Part shown: positions 44,534 through 54,387 of the stretch, in pieces
Numbering within the stretch: position 1 is the first letter of the stretch
Layout: each line of letters opens with the position of its first letter
Assembly (NCBI GenBank): GCA_030848545.1
Contig: JAVDCA010000012.1
Location: 124,001-188,000, forward strand
Direction of reading: 5' to 3'
DNA length: 64,000 nucleotides
From: Astrobacterium formosum
Lineage (GTDB): Bacteria; Pseudomonadota; Alphaproteobacteria; Rhizobiales; Xanthobacteraceae
Position numbers and translations under genes: made by a program
The notes under the pieces: generated by a model
What the model saw: the letters and a program-made list of their open reading frames with translations, nothing else
What the model was told of the DNA's origin: nothing
The model's database searches: none

Positions 44534-46076
44534 GATCACACAGAACCGGCACCGTCTCGGTGCCGGCCTCACAAACCGTGAGTGTTGCATCTCGGAATGG
44601 CAGTGCCGGATACGGGCTGCCGTCGACCGCTGACGCCTCGCTCGCGGAGAAGGCCTCGGCCTCCTCCAATGCGCGGCCGATCAGGACGATGACCGGCGCC
44701 GGCAGGGGGTTGGCGGCGAGGCGGGCCGGCAGATCGCCGACGGTGCCCGTGACGATGCACTCGTCCGACCGCGTCGCGTGGCTGATGGCGGCGGCGGGCG
44801 TATGCCGATCGAGCCCGTGGCGCACGGCGGCCGTACAGAATTCCTCGAGGGTCCTGACCGGCATGTAGATCACGGTCGTCGCGGACGGGTCGGCGACGGC
44901 GTGCCAGTTGATGTCGTCAGGCAGCCGGCCGTTGTCGCCGTGGCCCGTCACGAACTGCAGGCGCCGCGCCCGCCGCCGCTGCGTCAACGATAAGCCCAGG
45001 CTGCTCGCCGCCCCCTGCGCGCTGGTGATGCCCGGAACCACCTCGACCGGAATCCCGGCCGCGCGGCAGGCCGCGATCTCCTCGCTGGCGCGCCCGAAAA
45101 TCATCGGATCCCCGCTCTTGAGGCGGACGACCTGGCGCCCGCTCTTGGCCAGGGAAATCATCAGATCGGTGACGTCATCCTGTTTGCAGGAGGGGCGATG
45201 GCCGGTCTTGCCGACGAGGATCTTCTCGGCTTCCCGACGGGCGAATTCGAGAATTTCCGGGGTCACCAGGTCATCGACCAGAATGACGTCGGCGCATTGC
45301 AGAGCGCGCAAGCCCCTGAGGGTAAGAAGCTCCGGGTTGCCCGGGCCGGCGCCGACAAGAACGACAGCTCCCTTGGACTCCGAGGGGCGCTCCTTTCGGG
45401 TCGCGGCCAGGATGGTATCAAATTGAGATCGCTCCGGTGTTTCGTCCGGATGCGCCAACGCGTGACCGACGAAATTGCGCCAGAAGTGGCGTCGTCCGGC
45501 AAGGTTCAGGCGGCTCGCCTTGAGAAGCCTGCGCCAGTTCTGTGCTGCCTTTGCCCACAATGCAAATCCAGCCGGAATGACCGCTTCGAGCTTGGTGCGA
45601 ATCGCCATGCCGAACATGGGGGCGGCGCCGTCGGTCGAAATGCCGATCACCAGGGGCGAACGGTTGACGATCGCCCCGAAGGTGAAGTCGCAAAACTGCG
45701 GTTTGTCGATGATGTTGACGGGCACGCCGGCACGGCGTGCCGACGTCGCAAACCGTTCGGCTTCGACCACATCAACGAAGGCGCCGACGGCGATTGACGC
45801 AGCGGCAAAATCCGCCGATTGCCAACAGCGCGCATGCAAGGTGACCGGTCCGCCCGGAGGGTCCGCCGAGATCGCCTGCAATTGCTCTTTCACGTCTTCG
45901 GCGAAAACCGAAACGGCCGCGCCGGCCGCCGACAGCAGTTCGACCTTCCAGGCGATATGGGTCGCGTCGCCGGCGACGACTGCCCGCTTGCCATCCAGCG
46001 TCAGGAATACCGGCAACTGGGCCAAGAGCGCCATCCGGGGCCGGCGAATTTCGCTGGGGCTGCGTGTCGTGCTCAT
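44475..46076 (-). CDS. cysG: Siroheme synthase (CysG), fused dehydrogenase/ferrochelatase and SUMT
   Basis: 533 residues. ATG 46076 gives MSTTRSPSEIRRPRM; an earlier in-frame start would add ten residues. The N-terminal half is the precorrin-2 dehydrogenase/ferrochelatase (LPVFLTLDGKRAVVAGDATH, CDFTFGAIVNRSPLVIGIST). The C-terminal half is uroporphyrinogen-III methyltransferase (VVLVGAGPGNPELLTLRGL, VVRLKSGDPMIFGRASEE, VVPGITSAQGAASS). The nucleotide motif AGDATH differs from the usual GGG. It makes siroheme for DsrAB and any assimilatory sulfite/nitrite reductase. A C-terminal extension of about 50 residues overlaps dsrN. Confidence 0.94.
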   Translation of the reverse strand: MSTTRSPSEIRRPRMALLAQLPVFLTLDGKRAVVAGDATHIAWKVELLSAAGAAVSVFAEDVKEQLQAISADPPGGPVTLHARCWQSADFAAASIAVGAFVDVVEAERFATSARRAGVPVNIIDKPQFCDFTFGAIVNRSPLVIGISTDGAAPMFGMAIRTKLEAVIPAGFALWAKAAQNWRRLLKASRLNLAGRRHFWRNFVGHALAHPDETPERSQFDTILAATRKERPSESKGAVVLVGAGPGNPELLTLRGLRALQCADVILVDDLVTPEILEFARREAEKILVGKTGHRPSCKQDDVTDLMISLAKSGRQVVRLKSGDPMIFGRASEEIAACRAAGIPVEVVPGITSAQGAASSLGLSLTQRRRARRLQFVTGHGDNGRLPDDINWHAVADPSATTVIYMPVRTLEEFCTAAVRHGLDRHTPAAAISHATRSDECIVTGTVGDLPARLAANPLPAPVIVLIGRALEEAEAFSASEASAVDGSPYPALPFRDATLTVCEAGTETVPVLCDLTDSRSAPGRSGFFPRAKD

Positions 46077-46135
46077 GAACCGTGGCTCGGTTGATCTGAA
46101 CCGCACGATTATTCAGGGGCTGTCACAACTCCATA

Positions 46136-46528
46136 TTGATGCCGATCAAACCAGCCGTACGCGACCGCCCACATAGTCATCCGGCGGGAATTCGAACCGC
46201 CGCTGATCGCGTCAGAGCCTGGCCGGTCGACATTTGGGGATGGCACTTCGGTAACAGGCAACGGCATCGTTCGCACCCAACCCCCGGCACAACGTTCGCT
46301 TCCGCCATCGCGGTGCAGCGCACCTGCGAAGACGGCGTAGGGCCATCCAACACGGTTGTGGACTGCGTGATGGCCGAAGCCGCACGCCGGGGAACGCTTG
46401 AGGCTCCGTCACTGGTGATCACGCAGGAATGCAAGGCCGTCGCCAAGATCAATGTTCTCGATCCCCGTCGTATCGAGCAGGCGCTCGACGCTTTGGTCGA
46501 CCGTCGCGAGCCGGAGTTCGCGGCGTAG
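46136..46528 (+). CDS. Hypothetical protein, start uncertain
   Basis: The open frame of 130 codons ends at TAG 46526-46528. Coding-like third-position GC bias appears only from about 46300 onward (VVDCVMAEAARRGTLEAPSLV, KAVAKINVLDPRRIEQALDAL); the first 50 residues are Arg/His/Pro-rich and look non-coding. A shorter gene starting at an ATG near 46368 or a GTG shortly before is possible. No family is recognised. It lies between divergent cysG and the radical SAM gene. Confidence 0.35.
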   Translation: MMPIKPAVRDRPHSHPAGIRTAADRVRAWPVDIWGWHFGNRQRHRSHPTPGTTFASAIAVQRTCEDGVGPSNTVVDCVMAEAARRGTLEAPSLVITQECKAVAKINVLDPRRIEQALDALVDRREPEFAA

Positions 46529-46615
46529 AGCTTCTTCGGCCGGAACGGCGCATGTCCCGACCGCCGCCCGATGACGGGACGCATATTTCGGCGTCTCGTG
46601 CCGGAGGCATTGTCC

Positions 46616-47722
46616 ATGAGCATGGGTTTCCTGCGACGATTGTTCGGCATTAGCTCCGGCTTATCGTTTTTCGCCTGGCAGGTCGAAATGACGACGCGCT
46701 GCCCGTTGCAATGCCGAATGTGCATCCGCGAGGCGCAGCGCGGCTGGCGGCCTGCCGACATGCCCATCGACAAGTTTCGCAAGCTCGCGCCTTACTTTGG
46801 GTTGGTGGAAAACACGGTCCTCCAGGGGTGGGGCGAACCGTTGATGCACCCACATCTGATCGATGCGATTCGGATCGTGAAGGACAACGGTTCGCGTCCG
46901 GGATTCGTAACGAGCGGTTGGGGACTGGACACGAGCATGGTTGCCGAACTCGCCGGCAACGGTCTCGATTTCATCGGCTTCTCCCTGGCGGGGGCGACGC
47001 CGAAGACGCATGACGCCATTCGGAGGAATTCGCACCTGCCGGCTGTCTTGGACGCAATCTGCGAATTCAATAGGTTCAAGGCGGACAACCGGCGCGAGAC
47101 GCCGCGCATGCACATCGTCTTCCTGATGCTCAAGGACAATATCGCCGAAATCCCCATGCTCCTCGACTTGGCCAGGCGGGTCGGCATCGATGTGGTCATG
47201 CTGATCAACTTGATTCAGGTCAGCGATGCTTGGCAGGACGACCAGAAGGTGTTTTCCTGCGGCCGCGGGGAAGCGTGGGCCGTCATCGAGGAAGCCCGGA
47301 TCAAGGCGAAGGAGCTCGATATCGCACTCCAGATATCGAGTCTTAACCCCGAAGTGACGGCCGTGTGCGGCGATGATCCGCTCAGGAACTTGTTCATCGC
47401 CATCGACGGCCAAGTGTCGCCCTGCGTGTATCTTCATCCTCCGGTACCGTCACCGGTGAAGAGAATTTTTTGCGGCGAACCCGTGTCCGTCGAAAAGCTC
47501 TCGTTCGGAAACATCTTTGACGAGCCGCTCGAACAAATCTGGACGGGTCAGGACTATGTCGCCTTCAGGAGCCAATTCCAAAAGCGAAGGGACTTCGTGG
47601 CAAGTCACCCATACGATTCCATCGCTTCGCCGGAGATTGAACGCCTGATGCCGGGTGGCGGAGTGGCACTCCCCGAACCGCCGGCGCCCTGCCTGACATG
47701 TCATCGACGGCTTGGGCTATAG
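46616..47722 (+). CDS. Radical SAM/SPASM-type protein next to siroheme genes
   Basis: 368 residues; ATG 46616 has ggagg at 46603-46607, better than the ATG at 46571. The radical SAM motif is TTRCPLQCRMC (Cys 29, 33, 36), followed by LQGWGEPLMHPHL and GFSLAGATPKTHD strands. A C-terminal SPASM-like set of cysteines (CGDDPLRNLFIAIDG, SPCVYLHPP, APCLTCHRR) suggests auxiliary [4Fe-4S] clusters. Such proteins modify peptides or tetrapyrroles; NirJ-like haem d1 enzymes are one comparison. Its position beside cysG and dsr suggests a cofactor or peptide modification role, which is inference only. Confidence 0.82.
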   Translation: MSMGFLRRLFGISSGLSFFAWQVEMTTRCPLQCRMCIREAQRGWRPADMPIDKFRKLAPYFGLVENTVLQGWGEPLMHPHLIDAIRIVKDNGSRPGFVTSGWGLDTSMVAELAGNGLDFIGFSLAGATPKTHDAIRRNSHLPAVLDAICEFNRFKADNRRETPRMHIVFLMLKDNIAEIPMLLDLARRVGIDVVMLINLIQVSDAWQDDQKVFSCGRGEAWAVIEEARIKAKELDIALQISSLNPEVTAVCGDDPLRNLFIAIDGQVSPCVYLHPPVPSPVKRIFCGEPVSVEKLSFGNIFDEPLEQIWTGQDYVAFRSQFQKRRDFVASHPYDSIASPEIERLMPGGGVALPEPPAPCLTCHRRLGL

Positions 47723-47980
47723 GCCGCTCCACCATCGCGACCTGGACCGGCGCGACGTTTTGATCCAACTCGGTTCTCGCCGATTCCACCACCGGACCAG
47801 CACGAGGCCTTCAACGACGCCCGCGGCGTGAAATGCGCGGAAGCGACAGCGCCCGTTACCCGCTGGGTGGTGGAGAAGATGTAACGCAGCGGCGCCTTGC
47901 CGCCTGGCCGGGTCCATGGCTGCCGATACGCCCGCACCCGGGATTGCCGGCAGCGGGCATTCAAGCCGCTATTCCGCCCG

Positions 47981-48862
47981 CTATTCCGCGGTGATCAAAT
48001 CGAGGAATGCGGTTTCGACTTGCGTCTTGTAGCGCTCCGTGTGACGCAGAATGAAGAATGAACGCTTCGGCAGCGTGATACGCACCTTGTGGAGCGTCCT
48101 GCTGGCGAGGGAGGATGCGGCCACCAGGTTGGAAATGGCGGTCGCACTCGTTCCGCTCTCGACCGCGCAACGTACGGCTTCGTTCGACGGCAACTCGAGG
48201 GCAATGGCGAGATCGGACAGCTCGAGGCCGAAGCCTTTCAGGCTGGCCTCGAACATCGATCGGGTCCCCGATCCCGGCTCGCGCAGGATCCAGGATGTCG
48301 TCGTCAATGCGCGCGGCGTGACCTTGTGCTGTCCGACCCAGGGGTGAGCCGTTCCCACGACCACGATCAGCGAATCGCCTGCGATCTCCTGGCGATCGAG
48401 CGATGGATGATCGATCTCGCCCTCCACCAGTGCGAGTTCGCAGACCCCGTCGACGACGGCCTGCGCGACCTGTTCGGTATTGCCGATGTGCAGGCGGAGC
48501 GAGACCCCGGGATATCGGCGTTTGAAATCCTGCAATCGGGAAGGAAGCCAGTAATTCGCGATCGTCTGGCTTGCGCCGACCGTGAGGGAGCCGCGCTTGA
48601 GATCGGCGAGATCGGCGAGAACCAGTTCTGCCGCCTCGGTGCGCAGAAGCACCGCGCGCGCTTCGGTCAGGAACAGCCGCCCCGTGTGCGTAAGGGCGAT
48701 CCGACGTCCGATCCGGTCGAATAGCCGGACGCCGTAGCGCGCTTCCAGGGCGGCAATGGCCGAGCTCGTCGCCGACTGGGTGAGGTGGAGGTCGCGCGCC
48801 GCCCGCGTGACGTGCTCTCTCTCCGCCACGGCGACGAAAATCCGGAGCTGCTCGAGGGTCAT
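47981..48862 (-). CDS. LysR-family regulator, YeiE/CysB-like
   Basis: 293 residues. ATG 48862 is favoured because ggtgagg precedes it; GTG 48874 would add four residues. The N-terminal HTH is MTLEQLRIFVAVAEREHVTRAARDLHLTQSATS, broken after the recognition helix by SAIAALEARYGVRLF. The effector domain shows LTVGASQTIANYWLPSRL and REPGSGTRSMFEASL. It is co-directional with and 21 bases downstream of the YeiH gene, the same pairing as yeiE/yeiH in enterobacteria. It probably senses a sulfur compound and controls that exporter, perhaps also dsr. Confidence 0.87.
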   Translation of the reverse strand: MTLEQLRIFVAVAEREHVTRAARDLHLTQSATSSAIAALEARYGVRLFDRIGRRIALTHTGRLFLTEARAVLLRTEAAELVLADLADLKRGSLTVGASQTIANYWLPSRLQDFKRRYPGVSLRLHIGNTEQVAQAVVDGVCELALVEGEIDHPSLDRQEIAGDSLIVVVGTAHPWVGQHKVTPRALTTTSWILREPGSGTRSMFEASLKGFGLELSDLAIALELPSNEAVRCAVESGTSATAISNLVAASSLASRTLHKVRITLPKRSFFILRHTERYKTQVETAFLDLITAE

Positions 48863-48883
48863 CGGCGACCTCACCGCAAACGG

Positions 48884-49963
48884 CTAACCGAGGAGTTTTA
48901 TCAGGGTCAGGCTGAAGCCGGAAATGAACAGCGAAGCGATGAGGCCGAGCAGGGCCGGGCGGACGCCGCGGGCGGTCAGCTTGCGCAGATCGGTCACCAG
49001 TCCCATGGCGGTCAATGCGACCGACAACAGGAATCCGGTGAGGACCGCGATCCAGCTCTTGACCTCGGGCGGAATCGATATCGCACTGTTGACGACGATC
49101 AGGGCGACGAAACCGAGCACGAACCAGGGAATGGGCAGGTGTCCCGCCGTGCCGTGCGGCCCGGCGGCGCGTCGGGACGCGCGTCTGCTCGCCACGATTC
49201 CCATGGCGATCACCATTGGGGCGAGCAGCACGACACGCGACAGCTTGGCGATGGTGCCGAACTCTCCGGCCTGCTGCCCATCCTGGAACGCGGCGGCGAC
49301 GACTTGCGCGATTTCGTGAATCGAGGAGCCGGTCCACAGCCCGAAGGCGTGCGGATCGAGGTGCAGGAGCTCCGGAAGCAGCGGATAGACGAACATCGCG
49401 ATCGTCCCGAACACGGTGACGCAGGCGACGGCATATGCCACGTCCTCCTCACCGGCATGGGTCGCGGTATTGGCGGCGACGACGGCCGACGCGCCGCAGA
49501 TCGAGGTGCCGGCGGCGATCAACTGGGTCAGCTTGTGGTCGACGCCCATCAACCGGCCGGCCCAGGTCGTGAAGGCAAAGGTCGCAACCAGCGTCGTCAC
49601 GATCACCACGACGCCGCTGGCGCCGACTGCCATGATCTGCGCAACCGTCAACTGCAGGCCGAGCAGGATGATCGCGAACCGCAACAGTCTGCGCAGGCTG
49701 AACGCGATGCCCTTCTGGGTGATCGCCGGAGTGCCGACGATGTTGTGAAACGCAATGCCGAGCATGATGGAAATGATCATCGGGCTGAAAATCGCGATGC
49801 CGGGAACGTGCCGTAGTGCGAAGGCGCTGCCGGCGATCGCGGTCGTCAGCAGCAACCCAGGAAATATGCCGTAGGAACGCCGCGCCAACTGCCTGAGCAA
49901 CGCGGAAAGCGATGCGCGATCAGCCACAACTGCATCGAACCGCGGCTCGGGCGGTGAGGTCAT
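48884..49963 (-). CDS. YeiH-family putative sulfate exporter (second copy)
   Basis: 359 residues with about ten helices. Core motifs are [54 protein letters not shown] and [21 protein letters not shown]. It is the standard length, unlike the first copy (29315-30724). Transport of sulfate, sulfite or organosulfonate-derived anions out of the cell is proposed for the family. It is followed by its LysR gene. Confidence 0.87.
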   Translation of the reverse strand: MTSPPEPRFDAVVADRASLSALLRQLARRSYGIFPGLLLTTAIAGSAFALRHVPGIAIFSPMIISIMLGIAFHNIVGTPAITQKGIAFSLRRLLRFAIILLGLQLTVAQIMAVGASGVVVIVTTLVATFAFTTWAGRLMGVDHKLTQLIAAGTSICGASAVVAANTATHAGEEDVAYAVACVTVFGTIAMFVYPLLPELLHLDPHAFGLWTGSSIHEIAQVVAAAFQDGQQAGEFGTIAKLSRVVLLAPMVIAMGIVASRRASRRAAGPHGTAGHLPIPWFVLGFVALIVVNSAISIPPEVKSWIAVLTGFLLSVALTAMGLVTDLRKLTARGVRPALLGLIASLFISGFSLTLIKLLG

Positions 49964-50346
49964 TCGGGGACTCCGATCGAGGGAGCCGAACTAATCGCAT
50001 GGCCAGATTGATTGAACAAACAGATTTATTGGATAAGTTCGTTCGAAGAAATAGATCATGACGAAGTCGTCCGTCAACGAACGACTTCGCGAAGCACGGG
50101 GCCTGGAAGCGTATCTTTATCAGGGCAAGTGAGGTGTGACTATCGGAGGGCAATATCCAGAAGAGGGCCGGCTTTTTCGGTCGGCGGGCGTTACCGGCTC
50201 ACACCGGCATGTCCGCTTCTGCGCAGGTTTTCGGTTGCTGGCGAGATGGCGTCGCCACGCGCTGAGGCGGCCGGCGACCGAAAACCTGCACAAGGCACGA
50301 AATCGCGTGAGATGGAGTACGGCAGTGCCGCGGGCCCTATGGGGAT
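49964..50346. other. Intergenic region upstream of second YeiH gene
   Basis: About 380 bases. The AT-rich start (gaacaaacagatttattggataag around 50013-50038) probably holds the promoter of the YeiH-LysR pair, read on the minus strand. The rest contains only conflicting short frames and looks like degraded sequence at the edge of the accessory segment. Confidence 0.45.
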
Positions 50347-50865
50347 TTGGCCGCGAGTTCAGGTGTTGGAGGTCTCGGCAGCAAGAGCCGGCCCGGTGCT
50401 GCCGACATCGCGCGCGAACTCGATAAGAGCCGCGCCGACATCGAACAGGCCAGCGCGCGCGTCGCCGCATCGGCCGCCATGCTGGCGAACATCGCCGCGA
50501 TGACCAATGCGGAGCACGCGAAGGCCGAAGTCGGTCACGCCGAAGCCGCCCGCGCCGTCGCGAGGCTCGAAGCGCGCATCGGAAGGCTTTAGGCGGCGCA
50601 CACCGCGGCGCAGAAGGTCGAAGCGGACGCAGCGTTGCTTGCCCGTGCGCAAGCTGCCAAGCGCGCCAACGAAGCCGACGCGGCGCGACCGCTGACCGAA
50701 TACGAAACGACGGCGGCGAGCTTGGCGGATGTCATTGGCAAGCTGAGTGCCATCCGCATGGAAACGGACGCGGTGAATGATGCGTGTCGTCGGGCTGGGC
50801 TCGATATGTCCGTTGAGAATTACGACTGCCGCTATCGCAAGCTCTGCCCTGTCAGGTGGTTGTGA
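50347..50865 (+). pseudogene. Broken coiled-coil protein gene with in-frame stop
   Basis: Two open frames in the same register are separated by one TAG at 50590-50592. Together they encode an Ala/Glu/Arg-rich helical protein (DKSRADIEQASARVAASAAML, AARAVARLEARIGRL, stop, AAHTAAQKVEADAALLARA, AKRANEADAARPLTEYET). It looks like a long coiled coil interrupted by a nonsense mutation; the original start is unclear. It stands at the edge of the accessory segment with the AAA/subtilisin pair. No family is named. Confidence 0.5.
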
Positions 50866-51031
50866 AACCAATCCCTGGAGGCGCACCCCAATCGCCTCCA
50901 GCGCCGCGACAAATTGTTCCGCAAATGCAACCCTTTGGGGAAATTTATAGGTAGGTGGTTCTTTCGCCTCCCAGTGTTCTCCAAATCAGAGTACGATTCG
51001 GATGCGGATCATATCACCTTCGGAAGCACGA

Positions 51032-52024
51032 ATGGCCAAAGCGGATCATATCAAAAAGCTCGTAGCGAGCTTTGGACGGAGCCAGGAGTTCCGAGCGGCG
51101 ACGCTTCGCATCATTGATGACGCTGCGACTCAGGGAAAGCAGCCGTTCGCAGACTCTTTGCGGAAGATTCTCGACGCCAACGTGCGGCCTGATTACCAAG
51201 CCTCAGGGCAGCCGAGCCTTACTGCTCTTGCAAGCCAAATCGATCCGGCAACCGATTTGGTCGACGAGATCACTGTCAGCCGAGGCCTCAACGATATTGT
51301 GCTCAATTCCGACACACGGATCTTGATCGATGACATCATTGAAGAACGGCACCGTAGCGAGGAATTGCGCCGTCATCGCTTGCCAATATCGACGCGATTG
51401 TTGTTTTCGGGCCCGCCGGGGTGCGGCAAGACGCTGTGCGCTGAGGTCCTTGCGCGCGAACTGAACTTGCCACTCTATAGCGCACGAATCGACGTGATCA
51501 TCTCGTCCTTTCTTGGCGAAACCGCTAGCAACCTGCGGCGGCTGTTCGAGTTCGTGGCCCGGAGGCCGTGCGTCCTTTTTCTGGATGAATTTGACGCGCT
51601 TGCACGGACCCGGGCCGATGCCGCTGAACACAACGAATTACGCAGGGTCGTCAACAGTCTGCTGCTTATGATCGAGCGCTTCAAAGGCCCTGGCCTCGTA
51701 ATCGCCGCAACGAACTTGCCTCAATTCCTGGACGAAGCGCTCTGGCGGCGCTTTGACGATATCCTCTCATTCGACCCGCCTACAGAACGCGAGATCACGC
51801 TCTTGCTTTCGCGCCAATTTGCGAATTTTCCTGCGCATTTCGATCTCGCGACGCCCGTAAGCAAATTGGTCGGGATGTCATATGCAGATATTGAGCGAAT
51901 CTGTATCGATGCAATCAAAAAGGCTGTGCTAAAAAAGCGGAAATCGGTAAGTGAGACTGAATTCGCGGCAGCGCTCCGTCAGGAAACCCGCCGCAAGGGC
52001 CTCTCATCCCGTCGAAATGCCTGA
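51032..52024 (+). CDS. ietA: AAA ATPase of an IetAS-like anti-phage system
   Basis: 330 residues. ATG 51032 (MAKADHIKKLVASFGRSQEF) has ggaag upstream; an earlier ATG at 51002 would add ten residues. The AAA module has Walker A GPPGCGKT (127-134), Walker B VLFLDEFD (181-188), sensor AATNLP and an arginine-finger-like WRRFDD. It lies eight bases before a subtilisin-like protease gene. An AAA ATPase plus S8 protease pair is the published composition of the IetAS defence system, so I propose that name; the assignment rests on architecture only. Codon usage is less GC-biased than that of neighbouring genes, which suggests acquisition by transfer. Confidence 0.8.
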   Translation: MAKADHIKKLVASFGRSQEFRAATLRIIDDAATQGKQPFADSLRKILDANVRPDYQASGQPSLTALASQIDPATDLVDEITVSRGLNDIVLNSDTRILIDDIIEERHRSEELRRHRLPISTRLLFSGPPGCGKTLCAEVLARELNLPLYSARIDVIISSFLGETASNLRRLFEFVARRPCVLFLDEFDALARTRADAAEHNELRRVVNSLLLMIERFKGPGLVIAATNLPQFLDEALWRRFDDILSFDPPTEREITLLLSRQFANFPAHFDLATPVSKLVGMSYADIERICIDAIKKAVLKKRKSVSETEFAAALRQETRRKGLSSRRNA

Positions 52025-52032
52025 TAAGGCCC

Positions 52033-54387
52033 ATGGCAAAACTCCCCCATCTTTTGCTCGAACGCCTCGACAAGACCTTGGACCGCCGGAAGCCCCCGCC
52101 ACCCCCGGCTCGTCCGGCACGGGACGATGTTAAGAGCCACGCCGCGTCGATCACTGCGAAGATTGATGCAGCGACCAGCGAGCAAATGTCACTGCCGAAG
52201 ATCGAAGGCATTGATCCTGAACTCATCCTCAAGGTGAACCTCTCTTCCTCTGTGCAAGAGGATGCCTGGCGGACGGCGGGCTTCAAGATTCTGGCGCAAG
52301 AGCCCAACGGAATCCTTGTGCTGTTCAGCGACGACACGGAACTCAAATCGTTTCGACAACGCCTCGCGGAGTACCAAAAGGGCACGCAGGTAGATGCGAA
52401 AAGACCAGCCTATAATCATCTATTCGCGGCTATCGACGACGTGGGAAGCATTACTCCGCCAGACCGAATCGGTTTCCGAATGCGTGCCGAGGGGAAGGTG
52501 GCGGTCTCCGACTTTGAGCCTCGCGCAAATTTTACCGTTGATATCGAGTTATGGGATGCGCCAACGCATCTCGACCGGCAAGTGCGTGTGCAGAATGTTG
52601 TGGCTTATATCGGAGCGGCCGGTGGTGAAATCCTCTCTCGCTACGTCGGCACGGCCGGGCTGATCATCTTGCGCGCCCGTATGCGCGGGGCGTTGTTACG
52701 AGACGCGCTTGCTCTGCCTGTCGTGGCGCGCGTTGATCTGCCGCCGGTGCCTGATTTGGGGGAGCGTGATCCGCCATTCATCACGTTGGATGATATGCCT
52801 GCGCCAGCGCCGGCATGGGATGCGCCCCTGATAGGGATCATCGACAGCGGCAGCACCGATCACCCGTTTTTGGCTCCCTCGCTTGTCGAATCGATTGGCG
52901 TTCCTGCTACCCTCGGCACGGCGGATATCTGGGGGCACGGAACGAAAGTTGCAGGAATTGCCGCATTCGGAGATGTGCGGGAATGCGTCAGTCGCGGGAC
53001 GTTCGAGAGTCCAGTCCGCATCATCTCGGTTAAAGTCGTTAGCGACCAGGGGCAGTTTGATGATGCCGCCACCATTCCTGAACAGATGGAAGCCGCGATC
53101 CGCGTTCTTCACGAACGAGGATGTCGCGTAATCAATATTTCACTCGGGGATAAGCTCCGCATTCCCTATGACGGAGGACGCGTATCACCCTGGGCTGCCG
53201 TTCTCGATACGCTCGCCCGTGAACTTGACGTCGTCATAATTGTTTCGGCTGGGAATTCAGCTAATGGTCACCGAGCCCCTTGGGGTCCGCAAGCGGAACA
53301 GATCACGCAGACCTATCCCGCCTATCTTGTATCCTCGGAAAATCGCATTGTTGATCCCGCCACCGCTGCGATTGCGCTCACTGTTGGCAGTGTTGCGCAC
53401 GCCAATGGCTTGCCCGACGGATCATCTGCAGGCGCCGAATTGCGGACAATTGCCTCTCTGAACATGCCTACACCGGTCACGCGGTCCGGACCCGGTGTTA
53501 ATGACTCAATTAAACCGGAGCTGATCGATTACGGGGGGAATGTGCTGTTCGATGGCATGACCCAACGAATTGTGACTGGCGACCATTATGCCAGCGCCGG
53601 CATGCTGACGCTGCGGCCAGACTATATCCAAGGCCTGCTTACATCCTCAACGGGCACTTCGATGGCAGCGCCGCGCATCGCGTATAAGGCGGCGCTGCTC
53701 ATTCGCGCTATGCCGCAAGCCTCTGCAAATATGATTAGGGCACTGCTCGGCCTTTCAGCAAGCCCGCCAACAGAAGCCTTGGAATGTTTGCAACGCCTCG
53801 GAGGGGACGCACAACGAGCCTGCCTAGGCTACGGTGTTCCGGATATCGCAAGGGTCTTGGATTCCGAAGAGCGTCGCGTGGTGTTGATCGCGGATAGGCA
53901 AGAACTAGCGACGGATCAATTCGCCCTTTATCGCGTGCCGCTCCCAAAAGAATTCCAGACCACAAAGGGAGAACGCTACATCCGGGTCAGCCTAGCCTTC
54001 GACCCACCCGTCCGTCACACCCGATTTGAGTACTTAGGGCTGCGCCTCAATTATCACCTAATCAGAGGCATGAAGCCGGAGGCGATCTTTGAGCATTTTC
54101 GGCGCCGGGCAAAGGATGAGGCCCCGTTCGAAAAGCTAGCTGCTAGCAGCAAGTGCGAATTGCAGCCGTCGCGCGATTTGCGGGCGACTAGCACGTTGCA
54201 GAAATCGACGTTCAAGATGGCAAGGAACATTGATCGGTACGGCGACGACTATTTTTTGGCTGTCTTTGCCGAACGCCGCTGGGCGGGCGAGGATATCACG
54301 CACCAGCGGTTTGCTGTCGCGGTGGAGCTAGAGCACGAAGCGCAGATCAACGTTCATCAGCAGCTTCGCGTGCGCCTGCGCGTCTAG
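52033..54387 (+). CDS. ietS: Subtilisin-like (S8) serine protease of an IetAS-like system
   Basis: 784 residues without signal peptide, so cytoplasmic. The S8 triad is intact: Asp271 in IGIIDSGS, His302 in IWGHGTKVAG and Ser543 in GTSMAAP; the oxyanion Asn is in VSAGNSA (about 408). About 265 residues precede the catalytic domain and about 180 follow it (YHLIRGMKPEAIFEHFRRRAKDEAPF broken by helix ends), probably for recognition and partner contact. It is paired with the AAA ATPase eight bases upstream. In defence systems such proteases are thought to be activated by infection. Low third-position GC fits horizontal origin. Confidence 0.82.
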   Translation: MAKLPHLLLERLDKTLDRRKPPPPPARPARDDVKSHAASITAKIDAATSEQMSLPKIEGIDPELILKVNLSSSVQEDAWRTAGFKILAQEPNGILVLFSDDTELKSFRQRLAEYQKGTQVDAKRPAYNHLFAAIDDVGSITPPDRIGFRMRAEGKVAVSDFEPRANFTVDIELWDAPTHLDRQVRVQNVVAYIGAAGGEILSRYVGTAGLIILRARMRGALLRDALALPVVARVDLPPVPDLGERDPPFITLDDMPAPAPAWDAPLIGIIDSGSTDHPFLAPSLVESIGVPATLGTADIWGHGTKVAGIAAFGDVRECVSRGTFESPVRIISVKVVSDQGQFDDAATIPEQMEAAIRVLHERGCRVINISLGDKLRIPYDGGRVSPWAAVLDTLARELDVVIIVSAGNSANGHRAPWGPQAEQITQTYPAYLVSSENRIVDPATAAIALTVGSVAHANGLPDGSSAGAELRTIASLNMPTPVTRSGPGVNDSIKPELIDYGGNVLFDGMTQRIVTGDHYASAGMLTLRPDYIQGLLTSSTGTSMAAPRIAYKAALLIRAMPQASANMIRALLGLSASPPTEALECLQRLGGDAQRACLGYGVPDIARVLDSEERRVVLIADRQELATDQFALYRVPLPKEFQTTKGERYIRVSLAFDPPVRHTRFEYLGLRLNYHLIRGMKPEAIFEHFRRRAKDEAPFEKLAASSKCELQPSRDLRATSTLQKSTFKMARNIDRYGDDYFLAVFAERRWAGEDITHQRFAVAVELEHEAQINVHQQLRVRLRV

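Noticed and set aside
46178-46203. A tRNA T-arm-like sequence (ggaattcgaacc with GC-rich flanks)
   Set aside because: No matching acceptor, D or anticodon arm could be built on either strand, so it was not called as a tRNA or attachment site.
47723-47980. Possible gene fragment between the radical SAM and LysR genes
   Set aside because: Only short conflicting frames without motifs; no homology recognisable by eye.
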